Shown here piece after piece: positions 13,526-26,070 of a stretch of DNA of 64,000 nt. Numbering within the stretch: the first letter of the stretch is position 1; the number at the start of each line of letters is the position of its first letter. The stretch spans positions 124,001-188,000 of the forward strand of contig JASANG010001739.1 in assembly GCA_030248215.1 (NCBI GenBank), given 5' to 3'. The notes beneath the pieces are model-generated. The model saw only the letters and a program-made list of their open reading frames with translations, did no database searches and was not told where the DNA came from. The position numbers and the translations under genes were made by a program. The DNA comes from Enoplolaimus lenunculus. Its lineage: Eukaryota > Nematoda > Enoplea > Enoplida > Thoracostomopsidae.

Positions 13526-16500
13526 ATGATTTTGCAAAAAGTTGCCATTTGTGGAATATTTATTGTTATGGAAACTGAACGAACTTTAGGCGACTTGAAG
13601 AAAATCGATAGCATAGGAATCGACAAGACAATGTCTAGCTTAATCCACGATGGTGCCATATACCCGGTCAGTCAGCAAATATGGTTGAATTTCAATTTTT
13701 CGCTTAATCAGATGCATCTAAAGACAGAGATTCAACTCAAGTGTTGCTCGTTGGCTGATGGCACACCAACCAATTCGACCCAAAATATAATTGTACTACA
13801 CAGCACCAACGAGATACTGAATGCACGATTAACACTACACAACGATGAAAAATTTGAAACACCTCTAGAGATCACAAAAATTTCGCGAACAGATAACGAC
13901 ACAGTAACAATCAATTTGGATCGCCCCATGGCACAAAATCAACTAGCTATGTTATTACTCGAAATCACAATCGATAATATATGGTCAAAACAAGCGTTGT
14001 TCCGCCAACCAATCGTAAACAAGGCGCATGGCGAGACTCGAGCAGACTCAAAATCGCATCAAACTAATTCGAGTGTATTTTTTGTCAGCGCGCTAGAACC
14101 ACTTGGTGCACGAACGATCTTTCCATGTTTCGACGATGTATTCTATCGAATTCCATTCACATTATTTGTCACCGTTGATGCAAATACTGCAAGGCGTTTT
14201 CCTAACGCTTTTGTGTTGAGCAACTCTGGCGAAGCAAATAGTATTGTTTACACACCAGAAGGAAATAAAGTATTCACGTTTGAAACTACACCTCCAATGC
14301 CAACGTACTTGCTGACGATATATTTTCTGAATTATGAGGTCATTTGTGATACAACTATTTACGAGTATACGCCACCAATTGGTTCTATTAATGGTCCACG
14401 AGCCTGTGTTATTAAAAGCCAAAAAATTTGTGTATACTATGATCGTAACCTGTTTTCTGACCAGTCTAAAGTTCAGAAACATTTAAATATACTAAAAGTA
14501 GCATTTGATAAGCTATTTAATATTAATTTTAACGGCTGTGGCGATAGCAGGGCACAAAAATTATTTCCATTTACTAAACTCAACTGGATTATAGCGTCCT
14601 GGTTTCCGTATGGTGCCCTCGAAAATTGGGGTAGCATTGTTGCAAGCGGAATGCGCACAGGCGATCTTCGAACAGTTATTCATGAGGTTGCTCATCATAT
14701 ATTCGGTAATTTAATATCAATGGACTGCTGGGAGTCAATTTGGATGAGCGAAGGTTTTGCTGAATTTTTTGAGTATAAGCTGTCCGAAGAACTACGGTGT
14801 GAATTACAGGAAGTTAAACCGAGCTCGAAGGGCAGAGTTCCGTGCTCACAGCTCACTACAAGTTGGGCAACTATGGCTGAAGGCGAGAAAGAATACTTTG
14901 AAACCGTATACACAGTTATTGACCAGTTTCCAGTGTGGCTTGCAGAGCCGATTAAACAACTTTGGGAAGCTGAAATTTCGGGTAACTTCAAATGGGACAC
15001 CCAGCTAGTGAGAAAAAGTGATATATTTGGACGCGATCAATACATTGTCGGCGCTTATTTTGTTGGCATGCTAACTGCGCTTGTTGGCGTGCCAACGTTT
15101 TATCAAGCCTTGCGCGAATATATCTACCAAAATGCTTACAGTTCAGTTTCGCTGAATGCTTTATGGAATGGATTATCTACCGATGCATTGTGTAAATGCG
15201 ATTTAAAACAGGTTGGTTGAAATTATCAGGGGGGTTGGGTGGGGTTGAGCAATACAAAGAGGGTAAACAATGTGAATCTATTGTCTATCCATATTCTTAT
15301 AATACAGGATATAATAGATCGGTTTGATTTCAATTGTTTTCTGTTTAACTGTCGATACAGATATGCTTCAGGTATTGCAAAGAAACGTATAAATTAAAAC
15401 GAATTTTTTGTTTTATTGCAATTTTATAGGCTTTAAATTGTTCACAAAATTGCAAGACTGACACTCAAACGCCTAACCTTAAAATTTGGATCTTATAGCT
15501 TAGCGCTGCCCGCTGCGTATGCCTGGAACCTATAGGTATTTTGCAACAGGGGTATTTTGCTCATTTATATGCTTTGTGACGTTAGGGCTTTCAAGTTTAG
15601 TTATGAATATGCCTATTCCGGTGATAAATGCTATCATTTAGTAACTACAAATTATTTAAGCACCAGAGTTTGCTTAAGAGTTTCGTATTGTAATCTACGT
15701 TTATATATATGTGCACCAATTTATTTGATGGTTGTACGTTTTCATGCAAATGAGCAAACATACGAACAACCATTAAAACATGACCTCGCTGGTGAAAAGC
15801 CGAATAGGCCACGGCGGGCAGGACCATTGTTACTTTGAGGAGCGTTACTGTAGATTAAGCATATTTATGTAAGCTTAAGCTCAAGCGATGGAAAAAGGTT
15901 AGATAAACCTGCTCCTAAGCCTAGTCTAATCTTATGCCTAATCAAAAAATACAGTCTAAAGTGAAAACCTATTTGACAGTCCTAAAACTAACATGTGCCA
16001 AGAGCAGAATGCCTTATTGTGTGGCATACACTGTGTCTGTTCGGGGGAGTAAAATATACGTACCGTCTTTGTGTTGTGGATAAAAAGCTTGGCCCAACAA
16101 GGTTCGTTCTAGCAGTAGCTTTGTAAACATAACTAATAGCAGTTTTATAAAATACCAAATCGGTGCTTATTGTACCAAGACGTGATCAATTGCACATGGC
16201 GATAGTGCATTGACCTCCAAACAATCAAGTTAAATTTGTATTCCAGGTAATGGAACCCTACTTAACCCAGCCCGGATATCCTATCTTAGAAGTCTACGTC
16301 AATTCCGATTCAAACCAAATTGTTATTGTGCAGAAACCGTCGATAGAGGGCAAGCCGTATACTTGGGTGATACCTATCCAAATTAACATTTACCAGCTAA
16401 ACGAGCGAAACAGTAACACGACCACTGACAGCCACCGGTCAGAAATAATGAAGACTAGAAAACTCGTTATTGATTTTAATTCAAGTTCAAAAGAAACGTT

Positions 16501-16678
16501 AATTTTAGTTAATACGGGATTAAGCATTGTTGGTCGTGTAAGATATCGTGCTGACACGTTAGCAACGCTTAATAACATGAATTTCGTTGAAACTGCGTTG
16601 AGCGAAACTGAACGCTGGAAATTATGTAACGATGCAAAATATTTTGGTCAAGCCAAATTACTAAAAATGTGCAATTAG
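13526..16678 (+). CDS. M1-family zinc aminopeptidase, two exons, short form
   Basis: Exons 13526-15211 and 16247-16678 join in phase (CAG|GTTGGT ... TTCCAG|GTA) and encode 705 residues. M1 enzymes remove N-terminal amino acids from peptides. Visible features are the N-terminal beta domain, FPCFDD near residue 200, the exopeptidase motif as GALEN (about 363-367; usually GAMEN), the zinc site HEVAH (386-390) and its glutamate 18 residues later in WMSEGFAEF (about 409). A candidate catalytic Tyr lies near 506 (QYIVGAYF), and exon 2 has TQPGYP. GALEN to HEVAH is about ten residues shorter than usual, and zinc site to Tyr is longer. The start gives a short hydrophobic stretch (VAICGIFIV) that may be a weak signal or anchor. 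The protein ends after the small beta domain and lacks the C-terminal helical domain of 880-1000-residue relatives. The zinc ligands look intact. Confidence 0.9.
15212..16246 (+). other. Aminopeptidase intron 1
   Basis: GT-AG intron of about 1 kb. It contains a degenerate patch near 15850-15960 with AAGCCTAGTC-type motifs like the TTAGGC elements. No other gene was seen inside. Confidence 0.8.
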
Positions 16679-16727
16679 GTAATGTATAGATCATGTCAGC
16701 CGAAGTTATACCTGTAGACAGACCTTT

Positions 16728-16733
16728 ATTAAA
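16728..16733 (+). terminator. Poly(A) signal ATTAAA
   Basis: Lies about 50 nt after the aminopeptidase stop. An AATAAA at 16828 and another near 16929 sit in the tandem duplication that follows and could serve as alternatives. Confidence 0.5.
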
Positions 16734-16760
16734 GTCGTGCTATCAATAGTTCGTCAAATT

Positions 16761-16945
16761 ATGCCACTATTAGCTAAGCGCAAAGCGGGTCCCGTGTATA
16801 CAGAATACTGCAGACTCGGAATGCAAAAATAAATTTGCAAAGAAACTCAGCACAAATCTATGCCACTATCAGCTAAAAGCACAAAGCGGTTCCTATGTAT
16901 AAAGAATACTGTAGACTCGGAGCCCAAAAATAAAATTACAAATGG
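16761..16945 (+). repeat. Tandem duplication, 99-bp unit, with poly(A) signals
   Basis: Two copies begin ATGCCACTAT (16761 and 16860) and share AGCTAA..GCACAAAGCGG and GAATACTG.AGACTCGGA. Each contains an AATAAA. The copies have diverged by roughly a tenth, so the duplication is not very recent. Confidence 0.8.
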
Positions 16946-16999
16946 TAAAGACGTTTATACTTGGTTTAGCAAAGCTTTTCTATAATTGTATGTTTTTTC

Positions 17000-17201
17000 G
17001 GCCCATGTAAAAATCAGGGGCGAACGTTTTTCTGTGGAACTAGAATATAGTAAGCTTAAATTTAGACTAATTTTTTGCTTGGCTTAGGCTTAGGCTTAGG
17101 CTTAGGAATATGCTCATTCTTTTACGCTCAGGCTTAGGCTTAAGCTTATGCTTAGGAATATACTTATAAATACTGTTCCGCCCCTGTTCTTTACATTGGC
17201 C
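17000..17201 (+). mobile_element. GGCCCATGTA-terminus MITE with TTAGGC payload
   Basis: Left end GGCCCATGTAAAAATCAGGG, right end reverse-complements to GGCCAATGTAAAGAACAGGG. The flanks show TTTTTTC on both sides, consistent with an 8-bp duplication shortened by slippage in the T run. The interior has several TTAGGC units in direct order around GGAATATGC. It is non-coding and mobilised in trans by an unidentified transposase. Confidence 0.85.
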
Positions 17202-17209
17202 TTTTTTCT

Positions 17210-18100
17210 AAGACCGGTTAGAGCAAGATTATAGCCAGAAATAGCGATTGTTGCGTATGCTGTATATAGATTAAAATAGTAAGCTAAGATTTCAGTATTT
17301 TCGTCCTTTAATAATCTTTCCTAATCTTTATTTTCCTCCAAAGCATTTAATATGTTATTTTTGTCCTTACTGTTTGAAACCTAAACCGTTTAGTACTGAG
17401 ACTAAATTTCAGAACGCTTACATACATGCTAAACTATAGATATCCTGTAAATTAGACTAAAATAGTAGCGCAAACATGTTTTTCCGTGGTATATAAGCAT
17501 GGTTCACATTTCACTTCACTGGCCCAACCGCACCGCAATGTTGGTTTATTTTAAACCTTGTAGACGTTAACAAAAGTTAATCTTAAACTCTTGTCGAAAA
17601 CAAAACTTTAATATAAAACAAGTTTTATCAAAAAATTTACTGATATAAATTTTCACTCTGTCATGTCAAAAATGTTTTTGATGAGCTCAAATCCAGTTGT
17701 TTGTGAGGCACAGCAGAAGCATAGTTTGGAAACTTAAACAGCTTAAGTATTAAAGCGATGTTTTTCAGAAAAGCAACACAGCTTAAACTTATTTAACTGT
17801 CAACTATGTTCTGATTTTCGTCTTATGTATATTCTGTATAAGTTTCAATATAACGTTGCTTTGCTAAGCAGTTATTCGTTGCCACTGTTTGCTGTTCGCT
17901 CTGAAACAGAAAGATTTTAAACATAAACGAAACAGCGTATATAATTTTTATTTTTGTTGGCGGGAAAATTTTGGGCAGTGCCTTATTCGAGTATGTTGTT
18001 TTATTTGTCCATCTGTGAAATGCAATCATTCACAAAAATTAAAAAAACGCTAAATAATTAGAAACAGTTCGAAAATTATCACTGCACTGCAAAAATGGGG
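17210..18100. other. Non-coding stretch
   Basis: AT-rich. A minus-strand frame at 17823-18029 shows no domain. Nothing else is supportable. Confidence 0.4.
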
Positions 18101-18119
18101 AATCACAATGAGACTCTCT

Positions 18120-18297
18120 CCGAGATTACCCGGGAAATTGGGCTTTTGGATAATTCGGCAATTACCCCGGAAATTGAGATTTTATGAAATTGCGATTTTC
18201 GACGCAACCTTTTTCGCTTGGGATTTTGCAAAATTAGGATTTTGGAAAATTGGAACATTACCCGGGAAATTGGGATGAACCTGTACTACACATGGGC
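18120..18297 (-). mobile_element. GGCCCATGTA-terminus element, CCCAATTTCCC-type, reversed
   Basis: Reads on the minus strand as GCCCATGTGTAGTACAGG at its end (about 18280-18297), followed by CCCAATTTCCCGGGTAATG units. Same family as the elements at 9395, 11329 and 41390. Confidence 0.6.
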
Positions 18298-18299
18298 TA

Positions 18300-19380
18300 T
18301 TTACTGCGGATATGTGCCACGTTTAGTTCAGAACCTAACTTAATTTCATTTTTCATATATGAATAAAACTGCAAATCATGTTTGCACATTTTTGCCGGAC
18401 ACAACCCGGCAAGTCGTTGCCACATAAAGGTGGCAAAATGTGTGCAGTATGTTTATCATCATGTGTTATATCAAACGCTGATATTCAATAAAATAGTCTT
18501 TTGATTCTCCCAAGTCATTTTTTCAGTAGACAAATCATCAATCAACGTTTTTACGCTTGCAGAAGCATTAGTAAGTACTTAGTTGATTTTCAATTGCTTG
18601 TCTTTTCCCGTTTTTCCGAAAAAAGCGGAAAAACCGCTATTTTTCCAGTCGATTCGATTTTTCCATAAAAACAATTTTGGTATTTTGTACGCTGTTCAAA
18701 AATCTTTTTCGAGTTGGCTTTGATTTGATTTAAAATTGCGGCTATGAATTTGTGGCATATACTTACAGCATCGTCCACGAAAATTTCTCCATCGGACTTT
18801 GAAGCGATATAAAAGTATTTGTTTAAACACTGTTAACATACAGTATCTCACAACTTGAGCGGCGGCAAAACAATTTAGTCAGTCGGATGAAAGCGCACAT
18901 CCAATTAAAAACGAAAAACACAGGAACACTTTCAATATGTCAAAACAAATTTCTCAACTCAAAACAGTACGATTAGGAAGCTAAGGTAATTTTTCGTATT
19001 TCGAATAATCACCTTTTAAGAAGCTACTTGTTTACTTCCCTCGATATAGTATTAATTTAATAAGACAAATTGCTCCAACATACATGTTTATTTATTTTTC
19101 TAGGCCTAAGTTTAAACTTAGGATCAGGCTTGGTCATAGGCTGAACCTAAACCTAAATTTAAACGTAAGCCTTAACCTGTATTTATATTCCAGCTATTGT
19201 ACGCGTAGATTTTGTTCCGCAAGTAAACGAGTTGTATTATAAGAGAATAGCACTGGTATAGAAACATACAATGTAATTTGTATAGTTTTGACAAGACTTG
19301 ATAATTCAGCTAGCAAGAATATGCTACGTTCAATATTGATTTATGAGTCCGACCAATAAATATAAACGACTATGTGTTGC
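18300..19380. other. Non-coding stretch with a TTAGGC-type fragment
   Basis: No gene recognised. A degenerate TTAGG-type block lies near 19100-19175, without clear termini. Confidence 0.4.
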
Positions 19381-19384
19381 TGGT

Positions 19385-20150
19385 ACCAGAAATCCGAGTT
19401 TCGCGAAGCGTTTTAGTTTTTGTATCCAGCGGTTTAAACGTAGATGTTCGTCCGCCTGTCCGTCTGTACGTCGGTTCGTCCGACGAGAATCTCAGGGACC
19501 GCTGAACGCATTTTGATAAACTTTCATGTTTGAGATCATGTTATCCTGGGGTTTTAACCCCGCAATTGCGTTCTAACATACTAACCCGTTTGGTATCTAC
19601 GGGCTAATTTGCATAATTAGTTATGCCTAAATTAGGACTTTTTACATTATTTCACTAATTATTGGGATTACAAACAATCTAATTTCAGTATGAAATGGTT
19701 TTTGGATGTGTGAAATTTTTTAAAATTGGTTATAAAACTCCAAAACCGTTAAATGAGCAGCCAGTTAATAATCCATTAGCATATTATGCTAACTATAACA
19801 GTTAAGTCGGGAATTATCTATATGCGTTGTTTGCGTTAAGGTTTTTGGGCATAGGAAATTCAAACATAGCGTTTACAAAATGCCGCATTTAAAATTAGTT
19901 AGCTACACGCTAAATTAGCACAACCTATGACAATTATAAAATTTGAGTGCATTATATCTTTATAAGTGTTGGTTTTGTCCGCGTAACACTACGTTGTGTA
20001 GGGCTTTCAAATAAGAAACAATTCAATGTGTTAATCAAAACTTTCTATATTCGCAAATCCGTATGACACTCGCTCATTAGCATATTAACTATTCCCATTG
20101 TTGCATTTGAGCGAACTTATTGTCAACAAAGTGGGTCCGAGCTTCGCTCA
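19385..20150 (-). repeat. Dispersed repeat, copy in opposite orientation to 60043-60760
   Basis: It shares with the copy at 60043-60760 a CGTCCGNCTGTCCGTCTG run, GAATCTCAGG..CGCTGAAC.GCATTTTGAT, ATCCTGGGGT, and AT-rich blocks with AAATTAG.ACTTT and AAACTCCAAAACCG. The shared order is reversed, so the two are inverted relative to each other. One end retains CCGAGCTTCGCTCAA. It is non-coding and probably a non-autonomous transposon. Confidence 0.7.
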
Positions 20151-21700
20151 ATTACGTGTAGTACCGCTACGACTGGTGTTTAAACAACAAATCGAACAGT
20201 TATCGTCGGGAAGAAGTTAGCAATTATTCATACTGAGAGAAATTCAGTAAACTTTTAAGCGATACGTCGATTGGTTTGATTGCTCGTTCGCGTTACCGCA
20301 ATGAACTGAAAAATGCGCGGCTGTTGCAAAATACAAAAAATACCGTTTGAAAGCATAGTTACCCATACATTACTGCAGTGGTTTTATATTTGCTGTTTCT
20401 AAACTGAAAGTCAAAACTTTACAATAATAAAACACGGAAATTTTTCGTAAATATATTATTGCCTATTGTTTTACTTGGCAATTTTTACAAAAATATATTA
20501 TAACAAAACTCTGCGCAGAGTTGTTTTGGAAAAGATTGTTTTGAAAACAAAACTGTGTGATTGACATGTTTTGAAACCATCAACCGGTTCAAGTCAGCAA
20601 GAGTTCGTTCTGGTTTCTATTTTAATCGCCATGTTGTTTTGCATCAAATGCTGTGGAAATTTATTAATTTTTTAATTTTTATAGTAAATGTTTTGCGGCT
20701 TATTGTTTCTGAAACAAAAATTAAATTATTTTGTAACTGCTTGTCAGAGGCCGACGTCGACTCTGGGTACCTACTCTACCCGTCGTAGTACAGATTCAGC
20801 TATAGTGAAATTGTTGAAGCCTTTTTTGCCGTTTTGAGATTAAGCACTTAGCGTGGAATACAATTCGTGAGTACTTGCATTACAGAAAAAGATAAATACA
20901 TCGTGACATCATTAATTTATCATTTTTAATCATATTTAGGTTTCGATTGTAAACATTTAGCTGAAATCTGAAATGTTGCCTACTGTTATCAATTATCATT
21001 AGTCAAACTTAAGTTATAATCACTAGTTGAGCAACGTTGATTGCAGTTGTATTCTAAAGAGTTCGTCTGGTGAGACTAAGCGTTTCAGATCATCTTTGGT
21101 TTACTTTCCGTTAGACAAGTATAGTGATATCTTTCACTGGCGTTAATATAAATAATTTTTGACAATAATGAAGGGAATAATAATGTAATCGGATTAAGTT
21201 ATCTCAGATTTTTTTAAGTATATATTGTTTGTTTGTGATAGCTACGAATTGAGCTTACAGTTCAAAATGGGTAAGGAGTCAATGCCGCTAAATATCAGAA
21301 ATATATAGGTGTCATGTAAATATAGCCCAGACAAAAACTCTCGGTCTAAGTAAGCCGGACACAGTATATTAACCAAATGTTTTAACCCAAACGGGTAAGT
21401 TGGTACCTGAAACTAAACCCCCCCTGGTTACGCCCCTGTTTACTGTATACAAATAAATTTACTAGGCTACCGCCTAGTCAAACCACTGTGATTTCAAGGG
21501 ACCCTAAGCAGGATTGGGTTTTGCCGCCCTCCAAGACCCCCACACTAAACGATTCTCTAAAGCGACAAAAATGTTGTTATATTTATTTTATTATAAATTT
21601 TATGTGTTCTAGTAAAAGAATCAAAATTCCAAAAGGGGCCAGTTGACACCTGAAACCCTTTGACTATGACCTAGCAACAAATATACGAATCAGCGCTTAC
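20151..21700. other. Non-coding stretch
   Basis: No coding similarity. A repeated tail (GGGACCCTAAGCAGGATTGG) at about 21498-21517 is the reverse complement of tails near 11805 and 34050, so it belongs to a dispersed element whose ends I cannot define. Confidence 0.4.
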
Positions 21701-21744
21701 CTTTCTTTCTTCCTCGGCTGGCCCCGGGACGGGACAAGAAATAA

Positions 21745-21912
21745 AGGGGGAGAAGAAAAAAAAAAAAAAAAGAAAAAAAAAAAAAAGAAAGCGGAACTAA
21801 AACACAAGGAAAAACAAAAAAACAAAAAAAAAAAACCATGGCGCCCCTCCCCCAAAAAAAAAAACAACCCAACAAACCCCCCAAACCCCCAACACAAACA
21901 GCCACCCTCCAC
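21745..21912 (+). repeat. Low-complexity A/G then A/C tract, possibly an assembly artefact
   Basis: A run of A with scattered G is followed by A/C-only sequence with C homopolymers. T is almost absent over about 170 bp. Such strand-asymmetric sequence is unlike everything else in the window and resembles a low-quality read extension. Minus-strand frames here (Gly/Phe-rich) are not genes. Confidence 0.7.
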
Positions 21913-22970
21913 ACCTCCCCTACTCCCAATAAAAAGTAATGCTAGAAATTTGCCCAAAATACCTATGTGGGGCGTTGCAGCTTTAATGTATAGATATTCA
22001 ATTACCATATGCTAGTTGAAAATTGCGAAGAAAGATCCTGAATCAACATTTCGCTATGGACCACTTATATTTGTGGTAGTTGTAGAATTCATCACTATTG
22101 TTCATAATGACCCTTCTATGATTATTCTATTTCTTCAACGAGTATAAAAATATTAAAACAACTAAGAGCAGCTTGTTTTCAAATCACAATTTATAACAAA
22201 CTTTAATGACATTGAAAAATGAGTTTGTTCCGTGTTATTTCCGGCGCTGCGTTGCGGCAGCTCTTTGAGGGTTGTGTACATCGCCTGCGTCGGCGATACA
22301 ACAAGCGATAGGTGCCGTTTGTGACTGACTTGTTGACAACAATTTTGTTTTTGCTTTCGTATCACATCATTTAACACAAGGCTCGCAAACCAATTTTCGC
22401 TTTATGCGAAATCAGTCAAATTATAAACACTTTACACACTCGGAACACACTGGCGGTCTCAAGGGACGCCCGGACACTGGGCCCCGTAGCAGGAGTCAAA
22501 ACCAAAACATTGCATGCTTACTAAAATTTAGCTCTAAAATAACGTTTGGCTTCTGACGCGGTTCGCTCGCGAAGTTTCTTTCATTATTAAATATCGTGCG
22601 TGTCACCCCCAGTTTGAAAGTTTCTGTATCCGACACTGTCGGTGCACCGTATATAATGAAAATGATTCTTGTGTGATAGGAGCTGTCATCAACAGGAAAT
22701 TAGAGCTGAATTTTAAAATTTAGCTTCTTACTATCAAAATTTATAGAACGGATTGTTTTTGAGTTTATTTTGAAATTTGCGTAATGGGATAAAAACTGGG
22801 GTTTTATTTAAAAATATTTTGACGGTTTTAGAAATAAAGTCGGCAGTCATTGGTGAATACAGGTGGTGAATACTTAGGTCAGGATCAACCGTAATAGGGT
22901 AAAAAAATTCAGTTTTAAGATTTAAGCTAAAATTGCGAAATGGACATTGAGAGTAAACTAGAAACGACCG
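21913..22970. other. Non-coding stretch
   Basis: No gene recognised. The motif AATACCTATGTGGGGCGTTG at about 21959 recurs near 33855, marking another dispersed repeat of unknown extent. Confidence 0.35.
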
Positions 22971-23128
22971 GGCCAATGTAAAGAACAGGGGCGGAGCAGT
23001 ATTATAAGCTTATTCTAAGCGTAAGCCTAAGCCTAATCCTATGCCAAGCAAAAAAATAGTCTAAAGCTTAAGCTTATTCTATTCTAGTCGCACAGAAAAA
23101 CGTTCCGCCCCTGATCGTTACATGGACC
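22971..23128 (+). mobile_element. GGCCAATGTA-terminus MITE with GCCTAA payload
   Basis: Termini GGCCAATGTAAAGAACAGGG and, on the other strand, GGTCCATGTAACGATCAGGG. Flanking octamers AACGACCG and AAAGACCG match at seven of eight positions. The payload contains GCCTAAGCCTAA, the complement of TTAGGC. Confidence 0.85.
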
Positions 23129-23136
23129 AAAGACCG

Positions 23137-24947
23137 GAACGAAGTATTTTATTGCAATTGCAACAAAAAAGGCTGCAATCAAAAACACACAAGCCTCGAA
23201 ACAAGCTAATTATTCTGGAGTCTGTGATAGTTTCTCTTTTCTTGTGATTAAAAAATTTCTGGGAGAAACTCATAGTTCCGCTATCCTCTTATTATATGCT
23301 CAAGTAGCCACGGATTGAACTTCAAACGCAGTCCGTCTTCCTACAATAGCGTGTTAGTTTTGCGCAGAATAAAAAGTCATTTAATCGGTAGGGCATATAT
23401 ACACTGCAAAAAATGGTGAGTAGAATTAACTTTCTCTGAAATAGGCTTTTCGGGACTACACCATGCTAAGTCAAATTCGACTCGGCCGAAATGTACGAAG
23501 ATTGCGAAGTATATAATCAAGCGTAAACCTTTAGACTAAGTTTTAAACGATGTTATCAGGAATCAAGGAGGTTGTTTAAAAATTAAGAACGAAAAGTTTT
23601 ATAAACAGGCTGAAAACTTAAAGAATTAACTCTTTGCAAAAATTTCAATACTATGCATACTCGTTTTGTAATTATTGTAATCCTCTTAAACTGTAATGTT
23701 TTCATAATATTCTAATAAAAATTTTCTTTTGGATTTTCTAGGTATTTATGCCTTGAAATCAGCGTCAAATTAAATCTTATAATTTCAATTTTTGTAACTG
23801 CGTCAAACTCATGATGATGAACAAAGCCAGCAAATTCTGCGAATTCATCCTTCTTATTAACGCTTAAATCCGATCAAAACTTTGCAATATTTTGAATAAT
23901 TTGGTTTACATTTCTCACAATTTAATGTAAACTATTTACAAAATTTAAAATATGCGTTGAGATAACGTTTTTTTCTGTTGAAATCCGTTATGATATTTAC
24001 GTTAATAGCTACGTTAACTCGTATTTAAATTACCTTAACGAACAGTTACTGAATACCCAAGTAACAAATTATGTTTATATTAAAATGTAGAAGAGTTAAA
24101 AACATAAAGTTTGAAATTAAAGACAAATCCGCAAAAATATATTTAAGCGAGAGATTTACAGTTTACCAAGAACTTTTCAATTTGCGAAACGCAAACGCAT
24201 CTTGTTTTCGTTTTCGAATTTCTACAGTTTATTTTATTTTCTAAGCTTTTACACCGTGCGCAAGGTTTGTTTCTTGTTTAACAAATTATATACTAAATGT
24301 TCAGCAATATTGCGTTAAACCAGCATTCTAAACTGACCCAATAAACAGCGTTGTCCGTCCACCGCCTTTTGAAATACAAAGAAAGGTTTAAATTAAAATT
24401 TTAAATTGGACTCAAATCTTTAATTCGGCTTTCAAATTCGTTACAGTTTGAAATGGTTTAAACAATTGACAGCAGGTGTTTTATATATTTTAAGCATCGT
24501 GATGTCTATAACGAGCTCTACATGCATATAACGGTTTCGTTTCCTGGGTATAAAATGTTCATTTTGGTTTTGTGGGATTGGCATTGCTTTATTAACACGC
24601 GAGTGGCACAGGGTAGGGTACCTATGGATAAGTTATTTAGCCAGCATATAAACTATATGATAGAAATCAAAACGAAAACGAGACTTGCGAACTGGCTAAA
24701 ATTTAAATCAGACACAAATTTGTGAAATTCAAAATTCTACGGGCATAGAAAGGTGAGTCACTGGTTCACGGGCGCATATTCTAAAATTTCTGAGAAAATA
24801 AATTAGAAAAAAACAATTTTATAAGGTTCAGAACATCTTATAAGAACGCTTGAATTAAACATTTGCGTGAGACTATTCCCACCAAAATATAATTCTGGCT
24901 GCGTCTCTTAGAACGCCTTAATTCGGCTGATCGCATTTTGAACGTCA
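23137..24947. other. Non-coding stretch
   Basis: AT-rich sequence with short frames only. No repeat boundary or gene was recognised. Confidence 0.4.
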
Positions 24948-25144
24948 GGTCATGTAAAGATCATGCGCGGAACGTTCTTCTGCTTGACTACAGTAAAATA
25001 AACTTAAGCTTTCGACTATCTTTTGCTTTAGGCTTAGGGTTATAATATGCTTAGTAAGGTTTAGGTACAAGCTCATAAGCTTAGGCTTCGGCTTGTAAAA
25101 ATATGCATATATTACTGTTACGACCCTATTAAATACATTGTTCC
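24948..25144 (+). mobile_element. Decayed GGCCCATGTA-terminus MITE with TTAGGC payload
   Basis: Left end GGTCATGTAAAGATCATGCG. The right end is the decayed TTAAATACATTGTTCC. The interior has TTAGGCTTAGGG-like units. No target duplication could be matched. Confidence 0.65.
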
Positions 25145-26066
25145 AAATTTTAATGAGTTCGGAATGTGTATCCAGCCTGCTTTATAAATACATTGAAAAA
25201 TCAGCGACTTTCACAGCAGTTGTATATTTTCTGCTTATGTATTTTCAAAGTTTTGTAAAGGTAATGGAACTTTACGTTTTGTAACGAGTAACAATGAAAA
25301 CTGCGATTTATCAATTTTGCTACTACTTAGTTTTTCTCTGCTATACCTGCCAATTTTGATTATTTTAAAAACGGTCATTAAAGACGTGCTTATCACATGC
25401 ATTTCACAGCCTGTTTTTAAACATTTCTTGTAAACTTTGTATTTTAGTGCGTTTTATCAGCCGAAAAAGGCGTTGCGCAAAAACAATAACAACCTTGAAA
25501 ACAACTCCAAATTCGACAACAAAATGATTTTTACGAGCTTAATGTACACAGTTTATGTGCTTCCTATGTTTATCGCTTATTTTTTGCTGGTATTTTCTAT
25601 TGCATAAGGCCGCCATGACTTCGGTCTCTCAAAACTGAAAGGCTACGAGTTTTAGTCGCGTTTTCAATTTCGCATCTAAATGCTAAAATGTGCTCGCCCA
25701 AATTATTAGTAATTTCAGAATGCCTCCAATATTTTTTCGCCTCTTATATTAGTAGGCTGGCATGCGCTGTGGCTTCGAATTTCAGAACGATCTATATTAT
25801 TTCATATAAAATTTACATCGCACTGAGCTGCTTGGTTTGTAGTCTTAAAAACGTCGTGAGAAGACTGCGCCGCTGTCATAGGGGATGGGCTACGAATGTA
25901 AACTTTAAGCTTAAATTGTCAACAAAATTCTTCACATTCTTGTCGGTGAAGTAAATAAATCAAATTGTTAAACACTGCATTTAGATGCAAGCAACTAGAA
26001 GTTTCATTCTTTGAATTGATAAAACCCATATGTTGGGGGGGCCGTTGTCAAATTGAACTTTTGTCT
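25145..26066. other. Non-coding stretch
   Basis: A frame at 25688-25954 is open for 88 codons but shows no domain. Nothing else is supportable. Confidence 0.35.
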
Positions 26067-26070
26067 TTAA

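Noticed and set aside
21690-22008. Gly/Phe-rich minus-strand frames of 79-103 codons
   Set aside because: They come from the A/G and A/C low-complexity tract, possibly an assembly artefact.
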